DNA of 64,000 nt from Ruminiclostridium cellulolyticum H10 (GCF_000022065.1 NC_011898.1:1076001-1140000); one strand, 5' to 3'; shown: positions 7,822-17,345, numbered from the stretch's first letter. A program made the numbers and translations. Notes: generated by a model from the letters alone, not told the origin.

Positions 7822-8859
7822 ATGAATATGAAAAGTATGATAGGTATTGTTTTAAGCATTGTGATGATGTCTTCTCTCGTAGCATGCAGTAATGCTAAGG
7901 ACAGTGTTAATGAAGTTGTTGAGGTAACCTCATCATCAACCCCATCGTCAACCCCATCGTCAACCCCATCATCTACCCATTCACAAAGAGAAACTCCAAT
8001 CGTGTATATGACCACTGATATCAGCTCCAAGGGTTTGGTAGAGGTTTATAATGCACTGGACTGGACACCGAAAGGTAATGTTGCAGTGAAGCTCAGCACA
8101 GGTGAGCCGCCGTCGAGTTACTATCTGGATCCAAAATTGATTAAAGAACTGGTGCAGTCAGTCAAGGGTACAATTGTGGAATGTAATACAGCGTATGGAG
8201 GATCCCGCATCAGTACGGCCATGCATATGCAGGTTGCGAAGGATCATGGCTTTACGGAGATTGCAAAGGTGGATATTCAGGATGCCGACGGTTCAATGAG
8301 TCTGCCGGTAGTAGGGGGAACCCATTTGAAAGAAAATCTTGTAGGATCACACTTTTCCAATTATAATTCTTATCTTGTATTATCTCATTTTAAAGGACAT
8401 GAAATGGCAGGTTTTGGAGGGGCTATTAAGAATATTTCCATAGGTATTGGTTCGAGTGAAGGAAAATGTCTGATCCATACAGCTGGAAAAAGTAATACTG
8501 GCATATATGGCGGAGAACAGGATGACTTTCTGGAAGCTATGGGTGATGCGGGTAAGGCAGTTTCTGACAGCCTGGGAAACGGAAAGAATATTGTTTACAT
8601 CAATGTGATGAATAATATTAGTATAGATTGTGACTGTAACGGCTCTCCGGCAGAACCGGAGATTGATGATATTGGAATACTTGCATCCACTGATCCGGTA
8701 GCGTTAGACCAGGCATGTATCGATCTTGTATATGCTGCAAAAGGTAGTGAATCCCTCATAGGAAGAATTAAAGATTTGAATGGATTACATACGTTGGAGC
8801 ACGCAGAGAAAATTGGTCTTGGTTGTCGCACATATAAATTGGTGAATATTAATGATTGA
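7822..8859 (+). CDS. DUF362 domain lipoprotein
   Basis: 345 residues. It starts with a lipoprotein signal (hydrophobic stretch, lipobox LVAC with Cys near residue 22). A low-complexity SSTP linker follows, then a DUF362 domain with ECNTAYGGSR, GSHFSNYNSYLVLSHFKGH and GFGGAIKNISIG motifs and a C-terminal STDPVALDQACIDL. DUF362 proteins often accompany iron-sulfur or redox functions, but no cysteine cluster of the ferredoxin type is present here. It overlaps the permease gene by 8 bp (translational coupling), so the two products probably work together at the membrane. Molecular function is unknown. Confidence 0.82.
   Translation: MNMKSMIGIVLSIVMMSSLVACSNAKDSVNEVVEVTSSSTPSSTPSSTPSSTHSQRETPIVYMTTDISSKGLVEVYNALDWTPKGNVAVKLSTGEPPSSYYLDPKLIKELVQSVKGTIVECNTAYGGSRISTAMHMQVAKDHGFTEIAKVDIQDADGSMSLPVVGGTHLKENLVGSHFSNYNSYLVLSHFKGHEMAGFGGAIKNISIGIGSSEGKCLIHTAGKSNTGIYGGEQDDFLEAMGDAGKAVSDSLGNGKNIVYINVMNNISIDCDCNGSPAEPEIDDIGILASTDPVALDQACIDLVYAAKGSESLIGRIKDLNGLHTLEHAEKIGLGCRTYKLVNIND
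7933..7980 (+). repeat. 12-bp tandem repeat encoding the SSTP linker
   Basis: Four units of TCRTCAACCCCA-like sequence, with the last unit degenerate, lie in frame inside the DUF362 lipoprotein gene. They encode a flexible Ser/Thr/Pro spacer between the lipid anchor and the domain. Copy number could vary by slippage. Confidence 0.85.
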
Positions 8860-9748
8860 TATACTGCATCGTGAGTTTATATATTTATCCTATTACTTTA
8901 GTGTTCAGCTTGAACAGATTTTTACATATTGGCTGTTAGGCATGATCATAGGGTCTGCGGTGTCGGTGTTTGGTAAGGCACGAATACATCGGCTGTTTAG
9001 CGGCTTGCAGAATAAGAGGCTTGGGATATTAGGCATTTTCCTAGCCTGTTGTCTGGGGATAGCCTCTCCGCTTTGTATGTATGGAACGATTCCAATTGCT
9101 GCTTCCTTTTCGGAGAAGGGTATGAGAGACGACTGGCTGGCTGCTTTTATGATGTCATCGATTTTATTGAATCCTCAGCTGATTATTTATAGCGCAGCAT
9201 TGGGAACGAAGGCATTGATCGTGCGAATTGTCGCCTGCTTACTATGTGGATTTATAGCAGGGTTGATAATAAACATATTCTACAGGGAAGAATCATTTTT
9301 TAATTTCAGCGGTTTTTCTGAAATGAAAAGCAATGATACAGATCTCAACATTCTACTACGTTTCCTCAAAAATTTTGGAAGAAATGTGAAAGCAACCGGT
9401 CTGTACTTTCTTCTGGGAATTTTATTGTCTGCACTGTTTCAGAGATATGTACCAGCAGATGCATTTGCTGATCTATTCGGCAGTAACAAAGGATTCGGTG
9501 TACTGATGGCAGCCACCATAGGTGTTCCGCTTTATATGTGCGGAGGAGGAACGATACCGCTTTTGCGTCAGTGGATTTTTGACGGTATGAGTATGGGATC
9601 TGCAGCCGCTTTCATGATTACCGGGCCAGCCACGAAAATAACCAATTTGGGTGCAGTAAAAATTGTATTGGGTACCCGACGGTTTGTGCTGTATTTATCA
9701 TATATTATAATTTTTGCACTTTTAATTGGATTCTTATTAAACGTTTGA
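8852..9748 (+). CDS. Permease of the PF03773 (ArsP/DUF318) family
   Basis: 298 residues with about eight membrane helices arranged as two similar halves. The signature MYGTIPIAASFSEKGMRDDWLAAFMMSS lies in the first half and YMCGGGTIPLLRQWIFDGMS with TGPATKITNLGA in the second. Some members of the family export organic arsenicals or metals; most have no known substrate. The ATG overlaps the end of the DUF362 gene in a different frame. The pairing of a DUF362 lipoprotein with this permease suggests a two-component envelope system, as inference. Confidence 0.83.
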   Translation: MIDILHREFIYLSYYFSVQLEQIFTYWLLGMIIGSAVSVFGKARIHRLFSGLQNKRLGILGIFLACCLGIASPLCMYGTIPIAASFSEKGMRDDWLAAFMMSSILLNPQLIIYSAALGTKALIVRIVACLLCGFIAGLIINIFYREESFFNFSGFSEMKSNDTDLNILLRFLKNFGRNVKATGLYFLLGILLSALFQRYVPADAFADLFGSNKGFGVLMAATIGVPLYMCGGGTIPLLRQWIFDGMSMGSAAAFMITGPATKITNLGAVKIVLGTRRFVLYLSYIIIFALLIGFLLNV

Positions 9749-9973
9749 ATTCACTCCCTTTTAGTAAACTGAAAAAAGAGGTTATGACCACCTTGTTGGA
9801 GGCATGTAAAATACCCCGCAGATTTTATACCGATTTGCTGGGTATTGCCATGGGAGGATTAAAAATCAGTGGTCAACTTTTATGTTAATTTACAGGCCGC
9901 TAAAGAAACATTCAAACTTTGAATGATGGAGAATGAGGTTTTTTCACTACAGGCAAGAGGCGTTGAATGCGTA

Positions 9974-11125
9974 TTAAGAAAAAATACTTTTCCTTGAAAT
10001 GCTTAATAGTATTGGAACAACCAACAAGGCCATGGTTCCAAATATAATGTAAAATACAGAAGAGTTATCTAAAATTAAGCCTCCCAATGCACTTCCTAAC
10101 ACAATACCAAAGTTAAATGTACTGGACTGTAGAGAGGTTGCCACATCTTTTCCGGTTTCTACTTGTTTTGTTACCGCAGCTTGGAATATGGTAACAAGTG
10201 CTCCAAAAGAAACACCCCATAATAAAAAGGCAATATGAGAAATAAACATCATTCCTTGAAAGACTATAAATAAAAGCATTGTCCCTAAAGCTAAAGTTAG
10301 TTTGAAAATTATCAAAGAACCCAGGTGTGTATCTACGACTTTTCCAGCTATTACTACAGATATTATTGTTCCAATACCAAATAATGTAGATGCTATTTTT
10401 ATTCCCCCATAAAAGTTAAAATAACTGACCAACGGTGCAATATAGGTATACAATCCATAATGTGCCATAATTGTAAGCAAGGTCAATATTAAACAAACTA
10501 CAACACCTTTATTGCGGATAATAAAAAAAGGTGAATTTGTTTTTGTGCGTTTTTCTCCTTCCACGGATGGTAAATACATCTTCCCTAAAATTGCAATTAC
10601 AAAAATAACTGCAGAAAGCACAATAAATACTGTTCTCCACCCGAATTCAGTGCCTATTGTCGTCATTATGGGCAAGCCAATGCCCAGTCCAAATGTACTG
10701 CCGGACATTGTTACGGCAATTGCCCTTCCGTGTAAGTGTGGAGGCACAAGACGCATTGCATAGGCGGAAACCATTGGCCATAAAACCCCGGCGGCGATAC
10801 CACCTGCAAGTCTAGAAGCAGCTGTAATGTAATACGATGAAGTCAAAGCTATTATTAAATTTGAAACTCCAAATATAAGCATCAATATAAGTAAAAGCCT
10901 TTTTCTATTCATTTCTATAGTCCAAGTGATTAATGGAATAGTCCCAACCGCCGAAGCAATGGCATAAACGCTTACAAGTAAACCTATTTGTGCATAAGAT
11001 ACATCAAGCCCTCCACTCATTTGGGGAAGTATTCCTGATGGGACTAATTCTGATAGTATACCCATGAAAGTGACACTTGACATTATTAATAAAATCAACC
11101 ATGGAAAATTTTTTTCTTGGCTCAT
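9974..11125 (-). CDS. MFS transporter (AraJ/YdhP-like efflux)
   Basis: 383 residues with 12 predicted membrane helices, the usual size for DHA1-type drug or sugar efflux proteins. After helix 2 it has the NRKRLLLILM loop, and in helix 5 the GSTFGLGIGLPIMT motif resembling antiporter motif C. The start is fixed by GAAGGAGGC six bases upstream. It is divergent from the cytosine deaminase gene across 215 bp, so the two may share regulation. The substrate is unknown; a nucleobase or related compound is only suggested by the neighbour. Confidence 0.85.
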   Translation of the reverse strand: MSQEKNFPWLILLIMSSVTFMGILSELVPSGILPQMSGGLDVSYAQIGLLVSVYAIASAVGTIPLITWTIEMNRKRLLLILMLIFGVSNLIIALTSSYYITAASRLAGGIAAGVLWPMVSAYAMRLVPPHLHGRAIAVTMSGSTFGLGIGLPIMTTIGTEFGWRTVFIVLSAVIFVIAILGKMYLPSVEGEKRTKTNSPFFIIRNKGVVVCLILTLLTIMAHYGLYTYIAPLVSYFNFYGGIKIASTLFGIGTIISVVIAGKVVDTHLGSLIIFKLTLALGTMLLFIVFQGMMFISHIAFLLWGVSFGALVTIFQAAVTKQVETGKDVATSLQSSTFNFGIVLGSALGGLILDNSSVFYIIFGTMALLVVPILLSISRKSIFS

Positions 11126-11340
11126 GTTGCCTCCTTCTCCGCAGCTATTAATTATGCGGAACTACATTACGAACATGTAAATAGTTTAATCCTTCTTCGT
11201 TATTTTATTCGATTGAAAAAATATACCATATTCGTTAATCGTTATTTATTTCAAAAGTTGAATAAAAGCAATAATAATACAAAGACTACTGTCAAATAAA
11301 ATCATTATAATAATTAGATGTAAAAGGAGCTGTCAGAATT

Positions 11341-12597
11341 ATGAAGAAATTTACAAATGCGATTATTTATGGTTATAAAGATGCAAATGAGATTTTAGTA
11401 GAAAAAGGAGTTATCAAGGAGATTGGTAGAGAACTTGGCTCAGCTGATGAAGTTATTGATTTGGGTGGGAAACTGGTTATTGCACCCTATGTAGATCCTC
11501 ATCTACATTTAGATTATGTCTACACATTATCTGAGCTTGGGCAAAAAGGTGCTGGTTCAGGAACGCTTTATGAAGCAATTGAAATATGGCCAAAATTCAA
11601 AGAGAAGTTAACTGTAAATAGCGTTAAAAAACTTGCACTTAAGGGAATTAAAGATGAGGTTTCCCAAGGAGTACAACACATCCGTGCACAAACAGACGTT
11701 ACAGATCCAAATTTTACGGCTCTAAAAGCGATGTTGGAACTCCGAGAAGAATTAAAGAATATCGTTGAAATCCAAATCGTAGCATTCCCTCAACAAGGAA
11801 TGTACACTTATAAGGGTGGACGTGATTTAGTAGAAGAAGCTCTGAAGATGGGTGCCGATGTTGTTGGAGGAATTCCGCATTATGAGCCGGCTAGAGAATT
11901 TGGTGAAAAATCCGTTCACGACATAGTTGAACTTGCTTTGAAATACAATAAGCTTATAGACGTTCACTGTGATGAGACAGATGACCCGCAATCACGTTTT
12001 GTTGAGCTGTTAAATGCACTTGTTCTTATGGAGGATTACGGTACAAAAACTACTGCGAGTCATACTTGCTCATTTGGTTCAGCAGATGATTCATATGCAT
12101 ATAGAATGATAGACTTGTTCAAAAAGAGCAATATGAACTTCATATCTTGTCCAACTGAAAATGCATATCTTCAAGGCCGTCATGATTCATATCCTAAACG
12201 CCGTGGTCTTACAAGGGTAAAAGAATTCATGGAAAATGAAATTAATATTGCATTTGCACAAGATTCAATCAATGATCCTTGGTATCCAATGGGTAATGGT
12301 AATATGATGAATATTCTTGACAATGGTATTCATTTAGCACAAATCATGTCACCAGAACATATTGAAAAAGATTTAGATTTAATCACCTCCAATGGAGCTC
12401 AATGCTTAAATATCCAAGATAGATATGGATTGGATGTAGGTAAAGATGCAAACTTCATCGTTGTTGACGGAGACAGTCCATTCGATGTAATAAGAAATCG
12501 TGCTGGTGTTCTTGCTTCCATTAGAAAGGGAGAATATCTATTTAAACAAAATCCAGTAGAATATGAGGTTAAGCTTGATTTAGGCGTAAAATATTAA
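11341..12597 (+). CDS. codA: Cytosine deaminase (CodA-type amidohydrolase)
   Basis: 418 residues, close to E. coli CodA in length and aligned to it over its whole length as I recall that protein. Metal-binding DPHLHLDY, QHIRAQTDVTD, IDVHCDE, ASHTCSFG and FAQDSINDPWYP are in order, with QGRHDSYPKRRGLTRVKE between. The enzyme hydrolyses cytosine to uracil and ammonia in the cytoplasm (pyrimidine salvage). The second Asp of the E. coli HDD motif (D314) is Ser here, while the metal-binding Asp is kept, so substrate preference may differ (isoguanine, creatinine or modified cytosine are alternatives). Ribosome binding site AAAGGAG. No codB permease is present. Confidence 0.88.
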   Translation: MKKFTNAIIYGYKDANEILVEKGVIKEIGRELGSADEVIDLGGKLVIAPYVDPHLHLDYVYTLSELGQKGAGSGTLYEAIEIWPKFKEKLTVNSVKKLALKGIKDEVSQGVQHIRAQTDVTDPNFTALKAMLELREELKNIVEIQIVAFPQQGMYTYKGGRDLVEEALKMGADVVGGIPHYEPAREFGEKSVHDIVELALKYNKLIDVHCDETDDPQSRFVELLNALVLMEDYGTKTTASHTCSFGSADDSYAYRMIDLFKKSNMNFISCPTENAYLQGRHDSYPKRRGLTRVKEFMENEINIAFAQDSINDPWYPMGNGNMMNILDNGIHLAQIMSPEHIEKDLDLITSNGAQCLNIQDRYGLDVGKDANFIVVDGDSPFDVIRNRAGVLASIRKGEYLFKQNPVEYEVKLDLGVKY

Positions 12598-12630
12598 TGT
12601 AAATACTGACACCCTAAAATAAAGCCATGG

Positions 12631-12873
12631 CAAATAAAGATTACGGAAAATGAAGTTATTAAACAATTAAAAGCACTTTCAAATATAAAACCAACAGGGA
12701 TTATTAGTGCATCTACTAATTTCTCGGAAGGAAGAATGGAAGAAAAGGATGAGTCCATCTTCAGGATATAAGCAGTTCCTGGCCCTGAAATTTTGTGGAA
12801 CAAGAGTCCAGATACGGAAAATCCAAAGTATCGAAGCGAAATCTGGATTCCAGTAAAGAAAAAAGACTATTAA
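12631..12873 (+). pseudogene. GyrI-like / AraC effector-binding domain remnant
   Basis: One frame reads [19 protein letters not shown], meets an in-frame stop, then continues PGPEILWNKSPDT and YRSEIWIPVKKKDY. These are the start and end of the GyrI-like small-molecule binding domain with the middle missing. There is no N-terminal HTH and no start. It is a clear gene relic between codA and the SDR gene. Confidence 0.7.
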
Positions 12874-12896
12874 TTGCATCAATGTTTATGATTGAG

Positions 12897-12922
12897 GGTG
12901 CTCCTAGTTAGAGTGCCTTTTT
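12897..12922 (+). terminator. Weak hairpin followed by T-run
   Basis: GGTGCTC and GAGTGCC pair with two wobbles over a short loop and run into TTTTTT. It lies downstream of the effector-domain relic and could end transcription from codA. The rest of the gap to 13199 shows no gene. Confidence 0.5.
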
Positions 12923-13199
12923 TCGTAAACAATACGAGGGAGGGTTGATATATTCCCGTCTACCGATAGCCCCAAAAATAACAAAGGCTTATAAATAAAG
13001 GGTTTCCAACAATTTTAAATTCATTTGCCATCTGAGAGTTGTATAAACTTGTTGGAAATTCTATTTTTGCTATTTATGTAAACCTGTTAAATTCTGATAG
13101 TACCTTTTGTTCAGGGGCTATTATTTCTAGCTAAGATGTGTTATTATACATAAAGATTGTTAAATATATATCATAGCATATGAAGAAAGAGGTAATTAA

Positions 13200-13940
13200 A
13201 TGGCAAAAGTAGCAATAGTTACGGGTGGATCAAGAGGATTAGGCAGGGCAATGGTTCTACGACTGGGCAAAATGGGTTATAACGTTGTAATGAACTATGT
13301 TAGTGATTCAAGTGGAAAAGAATGTGAAAAGAACCTAGAAGAACTAAGAAAAATGGGTGTTGATGGTATTTATATTCAAGCAGATGCCTCTACCTATGAA
13401 GGTTGTGAAACAGTTGTAAAGGCAGCTGTCGAAAAATTTGGTGATAAAATTGATGTTCTAGTGAACAATGCGGGCGTAAGTAATAATGCAGAATTTTATA
13501 AACAAGACCATGCAGATTATGAATGGCTCATTAGGGTAAACTTGTTATCTGTCATGCACATGACACGTCTTGTACTGCCATACATGGTAGAAGCTAAAAA
13601 AGGAAATATCATTAATATCTCATCTATTGGTGGTTTAATGGGCGTTATTAACCAAGCTGATTATTGTGCAACAAAATCAGGAATTATAGGATTTACACGT
13701 GCATTAGCTCTTGAATATGCTAGTAGAAACATTCGTGTAAATGCAATTTGTCCAGGAATGATCGATACAGATATCTTAAAGGGCGTAAACCAAGATGAAT
13801 TAAATGCACTTGCAGCTACCATTCCTTTGGGAAAAATTGGTGACCCAGAATGCATTGCCGGATCAATGCAATACTTAATTGAAAACGACTACACAACAGG
13901 AGTCTATCTAACTCCTAACGGAGGAATTCACATGCCTTAA
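13200..13940 (+). CDS. SDR family oxidoreductase (FabG-like)
   Basis: 246 residues, a classical short-chain dehydrogenase. It has the TGGSRGLG cofactor loop at residues 8-15, NNAG near 89, the catalytic Ser in NISSIGG, and Tyr and Lys in YCATK, followed by the CPGMIDTDI loop. It reduces or oxidises a carbonyl or alcohol with NAD(P)(H) in the cytoplasm; the substrate is not evident, and FabG, an acetoacetyl-CoA reductase or a sugar dehydrogenase are all possible. It stands alone with its own terminator, so it is not part of a fab operon. Start ATG follows AGAGGT. Confidence 0.9.
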   Translation: MAKVAIVTGGSRGLGRAMVLRLGKMGYNVVMNYVSDSSGKECEKNLEELRKMGVDGIYIQADASTYEGCETVVKAAVEKFGDKIDVLVNNAGVSNNAEFYKQDHADYEWLIRVNLLSVMHMTRLVLPYMVEAKKGNIINISSIGGLMGVINQADYCATKSGIIGFTRALALEYASRNIRVNAICPGMIDTDILKGVNQDELNALAATIPLGKIGDPECIAGSMQYLIENDYTTGVYLTPNGGIHMP

Positions 13941-13972
13941 ACTTATGTGTGGCATGTACATCAATGGAATAT

Positions 13973-14016
13973 AAACTCCAAGGACTATTATAAACGTACC
14001 TTGGAGTTTTTTTTTC
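13973..14016 (+). terminator. Rho-independent terminator after the SDR gene
   Basis: An 11-bp perfect stem AAACTCCAAGG / CCTTGGAGTTT with a 15-nt loop is followed by nine Ts. Confidence 0.93.
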
Positions 14017-14384
14017 TTAGAAGCATACAAAGAATATAAGGCAATGTATCTTAAATAAATTTGCCTTCTAGAAGAAGGATAGGAAGCCTTAAAATGTTGT
14101 CCTTCTTTAAGGAACCACTAGGTCTTAGCACCATCATTTTTGTCGGTGAAGGCAACAGAGACATGCGTGAGAACTGAACATACTAGAATCCGCTGCAAAT
14201 CAAGTTTGAGAAATAAGTTATAGGAATGTGCTAAAATTTGAGGACATGAGAATGGTAATTTTCACGTCCTTTTTTATTTGTAATACAGCGGAAATGAGAA
14301 TATACTGTGAAAAATAAAAATGTGTACTTTACAACTCCATAACAAAACTTTGATAATATTGTTGAAATAAGGAGGTGGATCAAT
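14017..14384. other. Gene-free stretch with a hairpin
   Basis: No coding region is recognised. Near 14239-14275, GAGGACATGAGAA pairs imperfectly with TTTTCACGTCC and is followed by TTTTTT, a likely weak plus-strand terminator. Confidence 0.4.
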
Positions 14385-14645
14385 ATGGCATCTATTTTAA
14401 TCGTTGAGGACGAAACGGTAATCAATGAGCTAGTTAAAAGGAACCTGCAGCTCGTAGGGCATCAGTGTACCTCAATTTTTGACGGAAAAACCGCTGTTTT
14501 TGAAATACAACGCCAATGTTACGATCTGATAATATTAGATATTATGCTACCTGGACTCGACGGGTTTGAAGTGATAAAGCAATCTAGTGAAACTCCCACG
14601 ATTTTCCTGACTGCGAAAAGCAGTCTGGCCTATCGAATAGATTAA
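14385..14645 (+). pseudogene. Truncated response-regulator receiver domain
   Basis: 86 codons encode the first four-fifths of a CheY-like receiver: acidic pair in IVEDE, phospho-acceptor Asp in ILDIMLPGLDGFE near residue 53, and the conserved FLTAK. It stops at the position where the Lys-containing KPF loop and the OmpR-type DNA-binding domain should follow. It has a good start (GGAGGTGG before the ATG), but the product could not bind DNA. The 3' end is fused to an unrelated gene fragment, which indicates a deletion. Confidence 0.8.
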
Positions 14646-15003
14646 GGCGGGCCCTGACGCCTCCCTTGACGAAAGCAAATATGAAGTTGCAGCGAAAAAA
14701 CTGGCAGAAAAATATAATATCGTTCACAGCGACATTGAATCAATAAATTGCACCGGACAGGGAGCCAGCTTCTCAATGAATGCTATCGGTACTTACGGTG
14801 ACCCTGAGATCAGTTTTGAGATCCATGGTAAAAACGGCGAAGTGGCACTCATGACAATTTCCCGGTATGATCAGGTGTTGAAGGGCGTTGCGTATAATGG
14901 GCAATATAAATATCATTTGTTGAGGATTGAGGAAATGGAAAAGGAAGCACAGACCAAAGCGAAAGCAGATCAAAAAGAAGCAGCCACTGCGAGTGGAAAT
15001 TAG
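14641..15003 (+). pseudogene. C-terminal fragment of an unidentified protein
   Basis: The frame is open from 14641 with no start codon before the ATG at 14776. It reads DASLDESKYEVAAKKLAEKY, then SFSMNAIGTYGDPEISFEI, then RYDQVLKGVAYNGQYKYH, and ends in a charged KEAQTKAKADQKEA tail. It is probably the C-terminal half of a secreted or membrane-anchored protein whose front was lost in the deletion that also cut the response regulator. I do not recognise the family. Confidence 0.5.
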
Positions 15004-15069
15004 GCTCCTTCTTTAATAATAACATCAGACAATTAAAGAACATACTGAAAATGGGCTTGAGATAATTCT

Positions 15070-15115
15070 AAACTCACCGAGGCTGCTTTGAAAAGTAGCC
15101 TGGTGAGTTTATTTC
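15070..15115 (+). terminator. Hairpin terminator
   Basis: AAACTCACC pairs perfectly with GGTGAGTTT, and an inner AGGCT/AGCCT stem is present. It is followed by ATTTC, so the T-run is short. Confidence 0.7.
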
Positions 15116-15798
15116 ATAGATGAAATAGATAAAAATCATAAGCTAGAAATGAAGGTAAATAGCTTTGAAATTGTTGCTATTTATATATTTAGTTTATAAT
15201 ACTTTACTGGCAAGGAACTATCAGTTATTCACACCATCATTTTTGCCGATTCAAGGCACGTAGAAACCGTAGTAGGGCTATGACGAGTAGATTCGTAAAA
15301 GTGGTGGAGTTTAGCTATATAGGAGAGTTTTATTCGTTAAATAGAGAGAACAAATGTTAAGGCAAGCGAAGTACAATGAATGAGGTTACGGTTTGTGTGG
15401 TCTTCGACGTAACTTAAGTAAAATACAGGATTTATAAGCGTTTTATAAAATTAAGACACCCGTCACGGAGTGTCCTTTTGTTTAAGAGAATGTGTGTAAT
15501 ACTGTGAAACTTCTTAGATATTAGCACCGAAAGCCATAATACACACCAAGAATCCCTAATTTCCTTCAATTCTTTAATGATTGCTAAGCAACTCCATCCA
15601 TCGAGAATGGTGGATATAACCATTGGTTGAATGTGTCCTGTGACGGTTATAGAACAACTCTATATATTTAAAAACAGCTTTTTTGCCTCATCACGGGTAT
15701 TAAAAGTAATTCTTTATTTTTTCTTTATTTTATTTCCATCAGAACTATATTTTTTATAGGTATAGTAGTTAATGAAAACAAAACTAGGAGGAGTAACA
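15116..15798. other. Gene-free stretch before the CPBP operon
   Basis: No convincing gene is seen. It contains the hairpin GACACCCGTCACGGAGTGTC followed by CTTTT at 15455-15480 (a plausible terminator). Around 15255 a short open run reads FADSRHVETVV, which recalls the end of RNA methyltransferases but is too short to call. CCATCATTTTTGYCG occurs both here (15234) and at 14131. Confidence 0.4.
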
Positions 15799-16653
15799 AT
15801 GAAGAAATTAAAAGAAATAATATTAAAATACCCATTTATTTCATCAATTATAATAGTGGGGGTGGCAATTGCTATAACATATATCCCTTTACCATCAATG
15901 TTATCACAAAATATGGAGATCCAGTTGGCGGACTACTTGTCAGGAATTATTGAACAGATAGCAGTAAGTATTTTTTTGGTCATTGGATTAAAAAAGTTAG
16001 GATTATATGAGAGAGCTGGGTTTTCATTAAGAATAAAAAGTATGTGGCTAGTATGGCCTATTTTACTATTTATTCTGTTAAATGCTTCGGATATGTTAAC
16101 TGGAGAGATTAAAATTGATACAACAAGACCACTTGTTATATTGGCTTATTTGATGGTGTATTTATCAACAGGTTTTTTTGAAGAAATATTGTGCCGTGGA
16201 TTAGTATATTCACTTTTAATTAACAAGTGGGGAAGAAAAAGAAGTGGGTGTTATCTGGCAATGATCCTATCTAGCGTATCGTTTGGAATGGTTCATTTTA
16301 TTCATTACTTTTTAGGTGATGCATCATTGATAGCCACAATTGCGCAGGCAATATATGCTACATTTATAGGAGTATTCTTTGTAGCTTGCGTAGTAAGAAA
16401 TCATAGTATTTATCCAGCTATTATCTTGCATGGGATAGTAGATATTGCAGGAAGTCTAAGACAAATTGCAGTAGGTGGCGGAATTAACAAAGGGTATATT
16501 ACTATGCCATTAGAATGGGCAGTAGTTTATGTTATAATAGCATTACCATTATTCTTATATGGACTGTTTATTGTAAGAAAAGAATATCGAAATGGTATAA
16601 TTAAAAGTGGACAAGTAATGAATTATTTGGAAGTGGTGGAAGATTGGGTATGA
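15799..16653 (+). CDS. CPBP family intramembrane metalloprotease
   Basis: About 284 residues with seven or eight hydrophobic segments. The Abi/CPBP motifs are present: EEILCRG near residue 128, FGMVHFIHY near 165 and ILHGIVDIAG near 215, supplying the Glu and His residues of the membrane protease (CAAX prenyl protease relatives). The frame is open from 15772, but AGGAGG at 15785-15790 points to the ATG at 15799. Its stop overlaps the ATG of a response regulator, so protease, regulator and kinase form one operon. Such proteases serve in bacteriocin maturation or self-immunity; the role here is not proven. Confidence 0.88.
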   Translation: MKKLKEIILKYPFISSIIIVGVAIAITYIPLPSMLSQNMEIQLADYLSGIIEQIAVSIFLVIGLKKLGLYERAGFSLRIKSMWLVWPILLFILLNASDMLTGEIKIDTTRPLVILAYLMVYLSTGFFEEILCRGLVYSLLINKWGRKRSGCYLAMILSSVSFGMVHFIHYFLGDASLIATIAQAIYATFIGVFFVACVVRNHSIYPAIILHGIVDIAGSLRQIAVGGGINKGYITMPLEWAVVYVIIALPLFLYGLFIVRKEYRNGIIKSGQVMNYLEVVEDWV

Positions 16654-17345
16654 TGCAAAAGAATATGTTAGTAGTTGATGATGATGAAGATATCAGAGAA
16701 ATGATTGGTACTTATTTTACCAGAGAAGGGTATAAAGTTTGTTTTGCTAGTGATGGGAAAGAAGGATTAGAGCTAGCAAAACAAAATAACTATGCTATTA
16801 TTCTTTTGGATGTAATGATGCCGCAGATGGATGGTTATACTATGCTGGCAAATCTGAGGTTATTTAGTGATACGCCAGTCATACTATTAACAGCAAAGGG
16901 AGAGCAAATGTCTAAAGTAAAAGGATTTACTAAAGGTTGTGATGATTACCTTGTAAAGCCCTTTGATTTTGCTGAATTATCTTTACGTATACAAGCTATC
17001 TTAAAACGTGTAAATGATGTCGTCATAAAAGAAGAACCCAATATTCTCATAGTAAAAGACTTAAAAATAGATTTAGAAGGGCATAGTGTTAAGAAAAATG
17101 GAATAGAATTGGAGCTTACTTCAAAGGAATATAAAATTCTCCGAATTTTAGCATCTAATAGAGGAAGGGTATATTCAACAAAAATGCTATATGAAATAAT
17201 TTGGAAAGAACCATTTCTAGAGAATGATAACAGTGTTATTACTCATATGAGAAATTTAAGAGATAAAATTGGTGATAAAGTAAAAGATAGCAGATATATT
17301 AGGACTATCTGGGGAACGGGATATAAGATTGAAAAAGAAGATTAG
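16650..17345 (+). CDS. OmpR-family response regulator
   Basis: 231 residues: a receiver domain with DDDED, phospho-acceptor Asp54 in LLDVMMPQMDG, TAKG and DDYLVKPF, then a winged-helix DNA-binding domain (LTSKEYKILRIL, NSVITHMRNLRDKIGD and IRTIWGTGYKIE). The ATG at 16650 overlaps the protease stop (ATGA); an in-frame TTG at 16644 is less likely. It overlaps the histidine kinase gene by 17 bp. It most likely controls its own operon. Confidence 0.93.
   Translation: MMQKNMLVVDDDEDIREMIGTYFTREGYKVCFASDGKEGLELAKQNNYAIILLDVMMPQMDGYTMLANLRLFSDTPVILLTAKGEQMSKVKGFTKGCDDYLVKPFDFAELSLRIQAILKRVNDVVIKEEPNILIVKDLKIDLEGHSVKKNGIELELTSKEYKILRILASNRGRVYSTKMLYEIIWKEPFLENDNSVITHMRNLRDKIGDKVKDSRYIRTIWGTGYKIEKED

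Noticed and set aside
7933-7980. Tandem repeat considered as a CRISPR or regulatory array
   Set aside because: The units are contiguous 12-mers in frame inside a coding region and encode an SSTP linker.
9749-9973. Imperfect hairpin and TGACCAC/GTGGTCA pair after the permease, considered as an IS relic
   Set aside because: No transposase fragment or target duplication could be found.
2880-13101. Similar segments GCTATTTATGTAAAC..CTGTTAA at 2880 and 13071
   Set aside because: About 25 bases in AT-rich DNA with no further similarity around them; could be chance or an old repeat.
14131-15250. CCATCATTTTTGYCG repeated at 14131 and 15234
   Set aside because: Only about 15 bases match and the flanks diverge.
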